This document shows positions 1 through 7,993 of a stretch of DNA of 64,000 bases, in pieces. How positions within the stretch are numbered: position 1 is the stretch's first letter; each line of letters starts with the position of its first letter. Location: positions 62,001 through 126,000 of the forward strand of contig CAJUHH010000008.1 in NCBI GenBank assembly GCA_910585965.1, in the 5' to 3' direction. The notes under the pieces were generated by a model. It searched no databases. It was not told the origin of the DNA and worked only from the letters and a program-made list of their open reading frames with translations. A program made the translations under genes and the position numbers. Source of the stretch: an uncultured Lachnospiraceae bacterium (lineage in GTDB: Bacteria > Bacillota > Clostridia > Lachnospirales > Lachnospiraceae).

Positions 1-508
1 AAGTTTCAAACACAATATCCGCTTTCTGGTTAATCGCTTTTATATTCCTTTTGTAACTGTTCAAATCTTCAATGCCGTCGCACCGATTAAAAATAATCAG
101 CTCTGATTTCCGCACCATCTCTGCCAGAAATGTTTTCATATTATTATAATACATGGGAAATGTGGACGCATCGATGGTCGTCACCTGCTGCTCCACCGTC
201 CAATGCCAGGGCAGCTTCATATTTTTAAAATTCCACATGCCGTTGTACTCAATAATAATCCGCTCCGGCTTGTGCTTTTTTTCCAGCTCGATCAGACGGG
301 AAGGGGTAAAATCCCCCTCATCCTCTATCAGCTCCAGTTCCGTCCTGCTGCTCCTTAACAGGAAATCATCGTATTCGATCTCTCCTTCCTCGCAAAGGAT
401 CAAAAGAGTCTTTCCCTTTATCTGGAAATAAGGCTGTCCTAATGTATAAGAAATGAATTCCGTCTTGCCGCTTTCCAAAAATCCATTGATCATATATACC
501 GATTTCAT
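1..508 (-). CDS. CobW/G3E-family GTPase, 3' end cut by window
   Basis: The N-terminal 169 residues of a G3E (CobW/P47K) GTPase run off the left edge. Visible are the Walker A loop GFLESGKTE (residues 9-17), an IIIEYNG stretch where relatives usually have EPSG, and FNRCDG as the NKxD-like guanine motif. G3E proteins are metallochaperones or GTPases that load metals into target enzymes. The start is the ATG at 508-506, with a purine-rich stretch upstream. It lies 28 bp downstream of a second CobW gene on the same strand, so the two are probably co-transcribed. No CxCC metal motif appears in the visible part, which sets it apart from its neighbour. Metal and client are unknown. Confidence 0.8.
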   Translation of the reverse strand, partial: MKSVYMINGFLESGKTEFISYTLGQPYFQIKGKTLLILCEEGEIEYDDFLLRSSRTELELIEDEGDFTPSRLIELEKKHKPERIIIEYNGMWNFKNMKLPWHWTVEQQVTTIDASTFPMYYNNMKTFLAEMVRKSELIIFNRCDGIEDLNSYKRNIKAINQKADIVFET

Positions 509-536
509 TTGCCGACCTCCGCAATCTTTTTATGAC

Positions 537-1613
537 CTAACGGGCAAATAGTTTCTTCAGGTTTTCTTCCGCAAGCCTGGAGCCGATCACGCAGATCCGT
601 CCTGTCACATCCGGCCTTCCTTCCCTGATATCGCATTCGCCCGGCACATAATCGAAATAAACCCATGTACCGTCCCCGGCAGAAACCATCCCTTTTGCCC
701 GAAGCACAAGCCCGTATTCATCCTCGCGCTCCAGCTCCTTTAACAGTCTGCCGACCTCCTCCGCCGTGTAGGCAGCCGGCGTTTCCATGCCCCAGCTCGT
801 GAATACTTCGTCCGCATGGTGGTGGCCGTGGTGGTCTTCATGGCCATGGTGGCCATGGCAGCATTCGCCCTCGTGATGATCGTGTTCATGCTCTTTATCA
901 TGATCATGGTGGCCGTGACAGCCGCAGGTGCAGTCCGGCCCATGCTCATCCTTCGAATGATGTTCCTCCTGTTCATGCTTCCTGCGGACTTCCTCCATCA
1001 GTTCCGCTTCCAGATCCTTCGCCCCTTCGATTGTGTCCAGAATATCTTTTCCGTCCAGCTCTTCCCATGGCGTGGTGACAATCGTTGCCCTGGGGTTATG
1101 CTCCCTGATCATTTCCACACAGGCAGCAAGTTTTTCCGCACTTATTTTTCCTGTCCTGCTTAAGATCACCGTCCCCGCATGTTCGATCTGGTTTATAAAA
1201 AATTCCCCGAAGTTCTTCATATACATCTTGCATTTCACGGCATCTACTACCGCCACCGCGCTATTCAGGCTTACCTCTGTCTCCGATACCACATCCTGGA
1301 CAGCCTTCATTACATCCGAAAGCTTTCCTACCCCCGAAGGTTCGATCAATATTCTTTCCGGCGCATAGGTATCCAGCACTTCCTTCAAAGATGCTCCAAA
1401 ATCCCCCACTAGGGAACAGCAGATACAGCCGGAATTCATTTCCTTGATCTCAATGCCGGCCTCTTTCAGAAATCCTCCGTCAATGCCGATTTCACCAAAT
1501 TCATTTTCTATCAAAACCACTTTTGTATCAGCCAAAGCTTCCTTTAACAGCTTCTTTATCAATGTTGTTTTCCCAGCCCCTAAAAAGCCGGATACGATAT
1601 CAATTTTTGCCAT
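537..1613 (-). CDS. CobW/P47K GTP-binding metallochaperone with His-rich segment
   Basis: A full-length 358-residue G3E GTPase. Walker A is GFLGAGKTT (residues 9-17), followed by ENEFGE (36-41), the metal-binding CxCC motif GCICC (62-66) and EPSG near residue 91. A long His/Asp/Glu-rich stretch at about 210-270 precedes a CobW C-terminal domain. In this family CxCC binds Zn or Co, and His-rich linkers are typical of zinc, cobalt or nickel chaperones (YeiR/YciC/ZNG1-like). The gene sits upstream of a second G3E GTPase on the same strand. I infer transition-metal allocation, probably zinc; the exact client cannot be told. Confidence 0.85.
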   Translation of the reverse strand: MAKIDIVSGFLGAGKTTLIKKLLKEALADTKVVLIENEFGEIGIDGGFLKEAGIEIKEMNSGCICCSLVGDFGASLKEVLDTYAPERILIEPSGVGKLSDVMKAVQDVVSETEVSLNSAVAVVDAVKCKMYMKNFGEFFINQIEHAGTVILSRTGKISAEKLAACVEMIREHNPRATIVTTPWEELDGKDILDTIEGAKDLEAELMEEVRRKHEQEEHHSKDEHGPDCTCGCHGHHDHDKEHEHDHHEGECCHGHHGHEDHHGHHHADEVFTSWGMETPAAYTAEEVGRLLKELEREDEYGLVLRAKGMVSAGDGTWVYFDYVPGECDIREGRPDVTGRICVIGSRLAEENLKKLFAR

Positions 1614-1687
1614 CGCGCCATACGCTCCTTTCCAAACTCTTTACTTCTATGTATTTTGCGCTTGTTTTCCATTTATGTCAAGTTTTT

Positions 1688-2063
1688 GCGGGAAACCAGA
1701 TACGAAAATTCATTTTTACAAGCGCTCTGGCGTGCCAGGAACGGAACAAGGCATCGGCTGGGGAAAGGTCTGCCGGGGAGCCAATTTTCTGCTGGAGTTT
1801 CCAATCAGATTTCACTAATGAAATGGATAATGATATACCAACGAACGAGCCGGAAGCAAAGGCATCCATGCCCATGCTTCCTGAAACCGCCATCCTTGGC
1901 GGTTTCGCTCTGGCCATTTACCATTTCATAAGTGAAATTACTGATTGTACACAACAGCAGAAAATCGGCTCCCCGGCAGACCTTTCCCCAGCCGATGCCC
2001 TGTTCCGTTCCTGGCACGCCAGAGCGCTTGTAAAAATGAACTTTCATATCTGGTATTGCCCGC
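1688..2063. repeat. 376-bp palindromic (MITE-like) element
   Basis: Two arms of about 140 bp (1688-1826 and 1921-2063) are inverted copies of each other, with only scattered mismatches and a few small indels. The best-conserved core reads gcgctctggcgtgccaggaa on the plus strand at about 1722. The 94-bp centre holds a second perfect 9-bp hairpin (gaaaccgcc/ggcggtttc, 1883-1906). The element fills most of the intergenic space between the divergent CobW and PHP genes. It has no transposase and no long open frame of its own. It looks like a non-autonomous miniature inverted-repeat element or a large structured RNA. No clear target-site duplication is visible. Confidence 0.75.
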
Positions 2064-2110
2064 AGCAGAAAAAAAGAATATAATCATTTCATGAACAGGA
2101 GGCTTCTCAT

Positions 2111-2824
2111 ATGAAAAAAATAATAGCGGACATTCATATGCACACGCTCGCGAGCGGCCATGCTTATGGTACAATAAGAGAAATGGCGGAGGCGGCAAAA
2201 GAACAAGAGCTTGCTTTAATAGGTATTACCGAACATGCTCCTGGAATTCCTGGGACTGTCAATCCGTTTTATTATTCGAATTTGGAAATTATCCCCAGAA
2301 TGATCCATGGGGTGGAAGTCCTGCATGGTTGTGAAATCAATGTTTTAAATGGCGGCAGACTGTCGCTGGAGCAGAAATACATCGATTATCTTGATTTTGC
2401 GATTGCAGGCATCCACAGACCATGTTATGAGAACGAAGGCCGGGATGAAAATACATCAAATATCATCCAATGCATGAAAAATCCGAAAGTATATTTTATT
2501 TCCCATCCCGATGACGATCATACTCCCCTGGATTATGAACGGTTAGTTCTTGCGGCAAAAAAATACCATGTGGCTTTGGAAGTCAACAATAGCTCATTGG
2601 TCAAAACAAAGTATCGTTTGAACTGTTATGAAAACTATAGGACAATGCTGCCTCTCTGCCAGCAATACCAAGTTCCTCTTATTATAAGCTCCGATGCCCA
2701 TGACCCGGGCTGGGTTGGAAGATTTGATTTGGCCTGCAAACTGATAGAAGAGTTAAACGTGGATGATGAGCTTATATTAAATAACAATATCGAAAAATTA
2801 AAAAGATTTATGGGAATAGCATAA
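2111..2824 (+). CDS. PHP-domain phosphatase (YcdX-like)
   Basis: A 237-residue PHP (polymerase and histidinol phosphatase) domain protein. The metal ligands are visible in order: DIHMHT (His9, His11), ITEHAPG, GCEINV, ISHPDDDH and SSDAHD near the C terminus. This pattern matches the YcdX group, trinuclear-metal phosphoesterases of about 240 residues. The substrate is unknown. The ATG follows an AGGAGG site (cagGAGGcttctcatATG). It begins 47 bp after the palindromic element, so that element may carry or affect its promoter. No partner gene follows on this strand. Confidence 0.85.
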   Translation: MKKIIADIHMHTLASGHAYGTIREMAEAAKEQELALIGITEHAPGIPGTVNPFYYSNLEIIPRMIHGVEVLHGCEINVLNGGRLSLEQKYIDYLDFAIAGIHRPCYENEGRDENTSNIIQCMKNPKVYFISHPDDDHTPLDYERLVLAAKKYHVALEVNNSSLVKTKYRLNCYENYRTMLPLCQQYQVPLIISSDAHDPGWVGRFDLACKLIEELNVDDELILNNNIEKLKRFMGIA

Positions 2825-2853
2825 AACATTGGCATGGTCTGATCCATGATTTT

Positions 2854-3372
2854 TCATTTCTCCACATCCGCCCCTTCCCAAGCAAGCAGCTTCCTCTTCT
2901 TTTCCACGCCTCCCGCATATCCTGTCAAACTGCCATTTGCGCCGACCACGCGGTGGCAGGGGATTATGATGGATATAGGATTATGGCCTACCGCGCCTCC
3001 TACCGCCTGTGCGGACATGCTCTCCAGCCTGCGGCCGGCCGCGATTTCCCGCGCGATTTCTCCATAGGTCTTTGTCCTCCCATATGGGATCCTGCAAAGA
3101 ATTTTCCACACCTCTTTCTGAAACTCACTTCCTTCCGGGCGGAGAACCAATTCTTCGATCGCCGGTCTTTCTCCTCTAAAATAGCTGTCCAGCCAGTCCT
3201 TTGTCTCGTTTAAAATCCTAGAACCCGCATTTTCCCGCATCTCCCCCCTCCGGGTCCGCAGAGCGCCAAGATAATATTTCTGCCCTTCCATCCAAACTCC
3301 GGCCAGCGCCCCATCCTTTTCCGCAAGCAGGAGCGGGCCGACAGGCGATTCATAACGCATCATATACAACAT
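2854..3372 (-). CDS. ogt: methylated-DNA--protein-cysteine S-methyltransferase
   Basis: Repairs O6-alkylguanine by moving the alkyl group to its own cysteine. The acceptor motif PCHRVVGANGSLTGYAGG is intact (Cys139 from the chosen start), and the helix-turn-helix segment YGRTKTYGEIA precedes it. Residues 1-70 form the usual variable N-terminal domain. I place the start at 3372, where AGGAG sits 10 nt upstream; the open frame extends to 3405, which would overlap the previous gene. It is the last gene of a minus-strand run beginning with a metal exporter. Next to it is a second, shorter protein of the same superfamily, so the locus carries two alkyl-DNA proteins. Confidence 0.9.
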   Translation of the reverse strand: MLYMMRYESPVGPLLLAEKDGALAGVWMEGQKYYLGALRTRRGEMRENAGSRILNETKDWLDSYFRGERPAIEELVLRPEGSEFQKEVWKILCRIPYGRTKTYGEIAREIAAGRRLESMSAQAVGGAVGHNPISIIIPCHRVVGANGSLTGYAGGVEKKRKLLAWEGADVEK

Positions 3373-3391
3373 GTCCTCTTTTCTCCTTTCG

Positions 3392-3697
3392 TCAGTTGCT
3401 TCCACAGTCCCACTGGCAGCGTTTCAGATCCACATGGGCCGCATCCTTAAAAAGCACGCCTTCCTGGAGAAGCAGATGCTCCTGCTCCTTCCATCCGGGA
3501 ACGAGCCGCCCTGCATGGTTTACCACCCTATGGCAGGGATACTTTCCAAAATATTCAGCCACGCTAAGCACCTTGCCCACAAGCCTTGCATTCTTATCCC
3601 TGCCAATCAACCGGGCGATCTGCCCATAAGTAGCAACACGCCCTTCCGGTATTTCCTCTACTGCGGAAAGAATTTCGTAAATCAAATCCTTATCCAA
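3392..3697 (-). CDS. MGMT-family (ATL-sized) DNA-binding protein with intact Cys
   Basis: A 101-residue protein containing only the DNA-binding half of the O6-alkylguanine transferase fold: EGRVATYGQIARLIGR followed by YPCHRVV (Cys55). Proteins this short usually belong to the alkyltransferase-like (ATL/YbaZ) group, in which the cysteine is replaced (often PWHRV) and lesions are flagged for nucleotide excision repair. Here the cysteine is kept, but it is followed by NHAGRLVPGW, as in the short MGMT-like family. It overlaps the preceding methyltransferase gene by 8 bp and lies 19 bp upstream of the ogt-like gene, so the three are translationally linked. Whether it transfers alkyl groups is open. 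Confidence 0.8.
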   Translation of the reverse strand: MDKDLIYEILSAVEEIPEGRVATYGQIARLIGRDKNARLVGKVLSVAEYFGKYPCHRVVNHAGRLVPGWKEQEHLLLQEGVLFKDAAHVDLKRCQWDCGSN

Positions 3698-4475
3698 AAT
3701 CCGCGCCCTCCCGTTTTATATACCAGCTGTACCCGGTAAAAAGCAAAGTTTCCTTTTCTTTGTGAAAAACCGGGGCAAGCGACTGTTCCAGCCATTTTTT
3801 CACTTCTTCCGCATCCCTGCCCTCTCCTTCAATCTTCGCATTGACATTGGACTGAAGCATCATAAACCGGACAAAGGAATCCTTGTCGAATTCATACTCC
3901 ATTTCATACTGCTCCTGCCCCAGCATGGAAAAACCATACGGCCTCACATCCTCTGCCGTCCATACATGCTCATTTCGGAAGGGTCTTGGGAATTCCTTCA
4001 AATAAGCTTCGTGCCACCATTCGGTATAGCTCCCGTTCTCTTTCATTCGATCGGAAATGCCGAAATCATAAATCAGCACATAACCCTCTTCACACATGAT
4101 TTTCCTGAGGTTTCCCAAAAAAGCCCCCATTTCTATCCACGGTGCCGCGCCAGCCGCCGATACTATATCATAGCCGCCTTCCACAGCGGGGATCTCTTCC
4201 GCCCTGCTTACGATAAAGTCATACCCTTCCCTATCTTCACACATTTCCCTGGCGGCTTTTACCATTTCATCTGAAAGATCCGCTCCTGTTACATGACGGC
4301 AGATCCTCTTCAAAGCCCTCGACGACAGGCCGGCCCCGCACCCGGCATCCAGCCCCCTGGCAAATTCCTGGTTTGTCACTTCCCTTCGGAATCTCTCTAT
4401 CACCTGTTTGTGCAAAAAAGGCCTGTCTTTATAGCCCTCTGCAATCCTTCGGAAATCAAAACTGTTTTGCCCCAT
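3690..4475 (-). CDS. class I SAM-dependent methyltransferase
   Basis: A UbiE/BioC-like small-molecule methyltransferase of about 261 residues. The SAM-binding motif I is LDAGCGAGLSSRAL, followed by an acidic motif (VTGADLSDEMV) and a motif III-like strand (YDIVSAAGAAPWIE). The frame opens at 4493, but the second ATG at 4475 is better placed behind a GGGGGCGGAG site, so I prefer it. The substrate is unknown. It sits between a GNAT acetyltransferase and the alkyl-DNA repair proteins in a closely spaced minus-strand run, and overlaps the downstream gene by 8 bp. Confidence 0.8.
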   Translation of the reverse strand: MGQNSFDFRRIAEGYKDRPFLHKQVIERFRREVTNQEFARGLDAGCGAGLSSRALKRICRHVTGADLSDEMVKAAREMCEDREGYDFIVSRAEEIPAVEGGYDIVSAAGAAPWIEMGAFLGNLRKIMCEEGYVLIYDFGISDRMKENGSYTEWWHEAYLKEFPRPFRNEHVWTAEDVRPYGFSMLGQEQYEMEYEFDKDSFVRFMMLQSNVNAKIEGEGRDAEEVKKWLEQSLAPVFHKEKETLLFTGYSWYIKREGADFG

Positions 4476-4526
4476 CTCCGCCCCCTCTTTCATGCCTCTT
4501 GGTTCATACGCTGGATTTTTCTGCTG

Positions 4527-5033
4527 CTAAAGAACTGCCTCAAAACCATATTCATGCAAGATAAAATCTTCATCTATGATTTCATCATAAACTCCTTTTC
4601 CTTTTATAAAGCCGTTTTTCTTATATAAAGCAATGGCTGGCTCATTGATATCCACAGCAAAAAGGCGCAGACAGGCAGCGCCCGATTCTTTTGCAGTCTC
4701 TTTTGCCTTTTGGAGCATCCAACTGCCAATTCCCTTTTTTAAATAATTTACATTTACTCCCAAGCGGTCCAAATAGCAGGCTTTCCCCTTGTTCTCCTGC
4801 CATTCCACCGCCTTTTCCCCCGGACTTGTATTATGCAGGGCAAATGCGGAAACGAGTTCTTTTTGATCAAACAATACATAAAGGCAGTCGTTTTTTATAT
4901 CTTCCTCAAAAAAAGCGCAAGGATAAATATCATCCCATATGCATATTTGATGGTTATCCATGTTTCGAATAATATCTTGATACACTTGCTTCAGCTGCGG
5001 TAAATCTTCCATGGCGGCTAAACGAAAATTCAT
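4527..5033 (-). CDS. GNAT-family N-acetyltransferase
   Basis: A 168-residue single-domain acetyltransferase. The acetyl-CoA binding signature is seen at YLDRLGVNVNYLKKGIGSWML (motif A, Q/RxxGxG/A-like KKGIGS), followed by the AVDINEPAIALYKKNGF segment typical of motif B. Acceptor unknown. Its start overlaps the stop of the upstream membrane-protein gene by 4 bp (ATGA), indicating translational coupling. It belongs to the run transcribed from the NiCo riboswitch side. Confidence 0.85.
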   Translation of the reverse strand: MNFRLAAMEDLPQLKQVYQDIIRNMDNHQICIWDDIYPCAFFEEDIKNDCLYVLFDQKELVSAFALHNTSPGEKAVEWQENKGKACYLDRLGVNVNYLKKGIGSWMLQKAKETAKESGAACLRLFAVDINEPAIALYKKNGFIKGKGVYDEIIDEDFILHEYGFEAVL

Positions 5034-5713
5034 TTTCCTTCATTCCTCTCTTTGGCCTGTTTCATAGCAAAATATCCGATCAGTACCGTCCAAACATAGG
5101 CGCAAGTCTTAGGGATCATCAGCATCCCAATGAGCGGAATGGCATCCGCCCACAGCACCACCGGGATATAAAAGCCGAAGCTCAGCACAATGGTCAGCCA
5201 CATCCAACGGAACGCCTGATCCCCGCATTTCTTTGCGCTGCGGTAGAACAGCACCACTGTCAGAAGGCCCAGCAAAGCAAAAGGAATGTTGCGGTAAATG
5301 CCCCAGGAAAGGGGCGCTTCGGCACTGAGCCACTGGTTCTGAGGCATCATGCACAAAGCAATGCGCGCGCCGGCCAGAACATACACAGCGGCGGTCAGAC
5401 TTCCTTTGCCCCTGATCTGGTACCGCTGCCTCCAGACATAGTACAGCAGCACATAAAAAACCGTCATCGTCACCGAAGTGATCCATTTTCCAAGCCCCAG
5501 AGGAACCGTATAGTTTTCCAGCCCCGTTGTGCAAAGAGCCAGAGCGCGGGGAACTAGGTGGAAAGAATCGCCCGCCCCCAACACTACCGCCATCCAGCCA
5601 AACAGCCGGAATTGGCGTTCTCCCCTGCTGCCCCGGATCATCAGTATACCGATAGTAACAACAAAAATCAGATAGACCGTGTCAAATAAAGTTTCTACGA
5701 TTGCCTGCATCAT
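5030..5713 (-). CDS. uncharacterised 7-TM membrane protein
   Basis: A 227-residue integral membrane protein with about seven hydrophobic segments (roughly residues 8-28, 38-60, 75-97, 105-125, 140-160, 170-190 and 198-220). I do not recognise a named family with confidence and see no catalytic motif. It lies 18 bp downstream of the CDF metal exporter and overlaps the next gene by 4 bp, so it is co-transcribed with both. A role linked to metal export or stress is possible from context only. Confidence 0.7.
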   Translation of the reverse strand: MMQAIVETLFDTVYLIFVVTIGILMIRGSRGERQFRLFGWMAVVLGAGDSFHLVPRALALCTTGLENYTVPLGLGKWITSVTMTVFYVLLYYVWRQRYQIRGKGSLTAAVYVLAGARIALCMMPQNQWLSAEAPLSWGIYRNIPFALLGLLTVVLFYRSAKKCGDQAFRWMWLTIVLSFGFYIPVVLWADAIPLIGMLMIPKTCAYVWTVLIGYFAMKQAKERNEGK

Positions 5714-5731
5714 TTACTCTCCTTTACACAT

Positions 5732-6658
5732 TCACATATCTGTCTGTGCCGGATTCACATGCACCATGATATGTTTAATTTTTTGAAAATTCCTTTCAAT
5801 GTCCTCATGTACCTCTTCTGCAATCTCATGAGACCTTTTCAAGGTATAAGAACCATCCACCGCAACTTCTATGTCCACATACATTCTATTGCCAAAAATA
5901 CGGGTATGAAGGGAGTCTATGCCCATCACTTCCCTGTTCTTCATAACACATTCGTAAATCTGCCTTTCGGTTTCCTCGTCACAGGAATGATCCACCATTT
6001 TGTCGATGGCATCCTTGAAAATGTCATATGCCGCCTTTACGATAAATGCAAAAATTACCAGGCTGGCAATGGAGTCCATGACCGGAAAACCATGCCTTGC
6101 CCCCACGATTCCTATCAAAGCCCCTACGGAAGAAAACGCGTCCGAACGGTGGTGCCATGCATCTGCCAGCAATGCGCTGGAATCAATTCTTACTGCATAA
6201 ATTTTTGTATACCAGAACATCGCCTCTTTGGCCATAATGGATACTACCGCCGCAACCAATGCCAAAGCCCCCGGCGCCCGCAGATCATGATAACTGTTGG
6301 ACAGAATGTTTCCCAATGCTTCCATCCCAATACCAAGCCCTGTCATAAAAAGGATCATTGCCAATATAAGAGCCGCCACACATTCCAGACGTTCATGCCC
6401 ATAGGGATGTTCCTTATCCGCCTTCTTTGAGGCAAGCCTGATTCCAATCATTACCACTATGGTACTGAATACATCCGATGCTGAATGAACCGCGTCACTG
6501 ACCATCGCATTGGAATGTGCCGCGATGCCCGCTATAAGCTTAAATCCGAACAGTATCATGTTACCTATAATGCTCGTGGTGCTCACCCTGTCTGCGACCC
6601 TCTGGAAATCACCCGTAAAATCATCATTCTCCTTTTTCATAATCCTTTTTTCATTCAT
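5732..6658 (-). CDS. cation diffusion facilitator metal exporter (CzcD/FieF type)
   Basis: A 308-residue CDF transporter that exchanges protons for divalent metal across the cytoplasmic membrane. Both halves of the transport-site signature are present: SDAVHSASD in TM2 (Asp55, His58, Asp62) and DAWHHRSD in TM5. A cytoplasmic C-terminal ferredoxin-like domain follows (about residues 215-308; MYVDIEVAVDGSYTL). An AGG-rich site (ggaggtaacttaatATG) fits the start. A NiCo-type riboswitch lies directly upstream, so Co(II) or Ni(II) export is the best guess. It is the first gene of a run of six minus-strand genes with gaps of 33 bp or less. Confidence 0.92.
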   Translation of the reverse strand: MNEKRIMKKENDDFTGDFQRVADRVSTTSIIGNMILFGFKLIAGIAAHSNAMVSDAVHSASDVFSTIVVMIGIRLASKKADKEHPYGHERLECVAALILAMILFMTGLGIGMEALGNILSNSYHDLRAPGALALVAAVVSIMAKEAMFWYTKIYAVRIDSSALLADAWHHRSDAFSSVGALIGIVGARHGFPVMDSIASLVIFAFIVKAAYDIFKDAIDKMVDHSCDEETERQIYECVMKNREVMGIDSLHTRIFGNRMYVDIEVAVDGSYTLKRSHEIAEEVHEDIERNFQKIKHIMVHVNPAQTDM

Positions 6659-6744
6659 ATTAAGTTACCTCCAAAATGTAAGATAGCTCTATGACACCAA
6701 TATATGTGGGGATTTTAGAAGATTGCCTTTATAAAAAGCATTAA

Positions 6745-6850
6745 AAAACACCCACGAGCAGTATTAGCAGCTACTGTCCCGTGGATGAAAATTCCACTGC
6801 CACTCATGTGACCCGACTCCATGACGCTTATCACGGCCTGTTCAGTTTGT
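6745..6850 (-). promoter_or_regulatory. NiCo (czcD) riboswitch with overlapping terminator
   Basis: On the minus strand the RNA begins aCUGAACAGGC and ends with the conserved GGGACAG, the hallmarks of the NiCo riboswitch, a cobalt/nickel sensor found ahead of czcD-type exporters. The segment after GGGACAG folds into an alternative hairpin (CCACGGGACAGUA pairing across a UGCUAA loop with UACUGCUCGUGG) followed by a U run. This is the known transcription-terminator arrangement, in which metal binding frees read-through. It lies about 90 nt ahead of the CDF exporter start. Recognition is from memory of the consensus; a covariance-model search would settle it. Confidence 0.85.
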
Positions 6851-6918
6851 ACTGTAGATTTATATGCAGTGCAAAGAGTAGGTTTAGGATAACATGAATA
6901 TTCCAGCCTGTCAATGGC

Positions 6919-6966
6919 TAAAGATTTGCATTTTCCCCGGCATAAAGATTTGCATTTTCCCCGGCA
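6919..6966. repeat. 24-bp tandem duplication
   Basis: The 24-bp unit taaagatttgcattttcccc plus ggca occurs twice, head to tail and identical (6919-6942 and 6943-6966). It lies in noncoding sequence between the riboswitch and the end of the MerR gene. It is probably a replication-slippage duplication; no other role is visible. Confidence 0.8.
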
Positions 6967-7046
6967 TTTTTGTCCTTCTTTTCCTGTATCTTGCGCTCTT
7001 CCGTTTTCAGCCTCTTAAAACCGCCCGCAAGGCGGCCCCACAGCAA

Positions 7047-7775
7047 TCACTTGCGGCAATATATACGGATCGCTTCTCTTGCAAATTCAGCAGTGCCAGC
7101 CCCGCCGGCCCGGTCGATATTGCGCTTCATGCGTTCATCGCATACATACATTTCCCCGAGTCCGCCTAATATCTCATCGGTACAGTGATAAAAATTCTCC
7201 GTAATGAGATCCTGCAATGCCCTGACTTTCTCCTGCACCTCTTCTTCCGACGGCTGCCGCCTTCGAAGCAAACCGATTTCCGCAAATAGTGCCTGCATCT
7301 TCTCCGCTGCTGCCTTGAAGTCCCCGCCGTCCTTCCCCTTTTTTCTTTCTTCAAACTCCTTGTATGCATCGGTATCCCCCCATCGTTCCCTGACCTCCTT
7401 GGCATACCGTTCCATTTCCTCATTCCGAAACGCATTAAAATCCATCCTGTTCACTCCTTTTTCCTGAATCTCGCGGGCAAAAGCAATAAGCCCTCCAATA
7501 TGTTCCCTTTGCAGCTCCAGCAGCCGGATCTGCTGCGCAAGCGCCTCTTCCCGGTCAAAACCCGGGCTGTCCATGATCTTTTTAATTTCCTTTAATGGAA
7601 AGCGCAGTTCGCGGAACATTAAAATGATCTGCAGGCGGCCCAGCGCCGCATCGTCATACAGCCGATAACCCGCTTCCGTCACCTCTGTCGGCTTCAACAG
7701 GCCGATCGCATCATAGTGGTGCAGCGTGCGGACGCTTATCCCTGTGAATCTGCTTACTTCATGCACAGTTTTCAT
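7047..7775 (-). CDS. MerR-family regulator with TipAS-like effector domain
   Basis: The N-terminal MerR winged helix reads VHEVSRFTGISVRTLHHYDAIGLLKP (residues 3-28), with wing AGYRLYDDAALGRLQ. It is followed by a dimerisation helix and a C-terminal alpha-helical TipAS domain (about 115-242; YKEFEERK, ERMKRNIDRAGG, GTAEFAREAIRIY). TipAS domains bind thiopeptide-type antibiotics or other drugs, and the regulator activates promoters with long spacers. The start at 7775 has AGGAG 6-7 nt upstream; the frame extends 30 nt further without a site. It is not clearly linked to a neighbouring target gene. The divergent AlaX-like gene begins 218 bp away. Confidence 0.88.
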   Translation of the reverse strand: MKTVHEVSRFTGISVRTLHHYDAIGLLKPTEVTEAGYRLYDDAALGRLQIILMFRELRFPLKEIKKIMDSPGFDREEALAQQIRLLELQREHIGGLIAFAREIQEKGVNRMDFNAFRNEEMERYAKEVRERWGDTDAYKEFEERKKGKDGGDFKAAAEKMQALFAEIGLLRRRQPSEEEVQEKVRALQDLITENFYHCTDEILGGLGEMYVCDERMKRNIDRAGGAGTAEFAREAIRIYCRK

Positions 7776-7993
7776 CTTGTTCTCCTTTCTCCTGACAGAA
7801 TACACTATGACGCAACGTGAGAGTCAATAGGATAAAGCATATTTTATAAAATATAAAAATACAGCAAAAAAATTCCCATCCAGCGATGTTACTCCCGCCC
7901 CGTTTGTGGTATGCTTTTCTTAGCAAATGGATTCCTTCATTTGAAAGCAATCCCCCATGCTATCACAACACACAGCCAGAAAGGAATATTCTT

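Noticed and set aside
816..1163. Hydrophobic Met/Val/Ala-rich frame opposite the CobW gene
   Set aside because: It is the complement of the His-rich linker codons (catcatgac...), which mimics a membrane protein.
1523..2198. Several overlapping frames in the palindromic element, one per arm, with similar peptides
   Set aside because: The similarity is a direct result of the inverted repeat; no ribosome site or codon bias supports translation.
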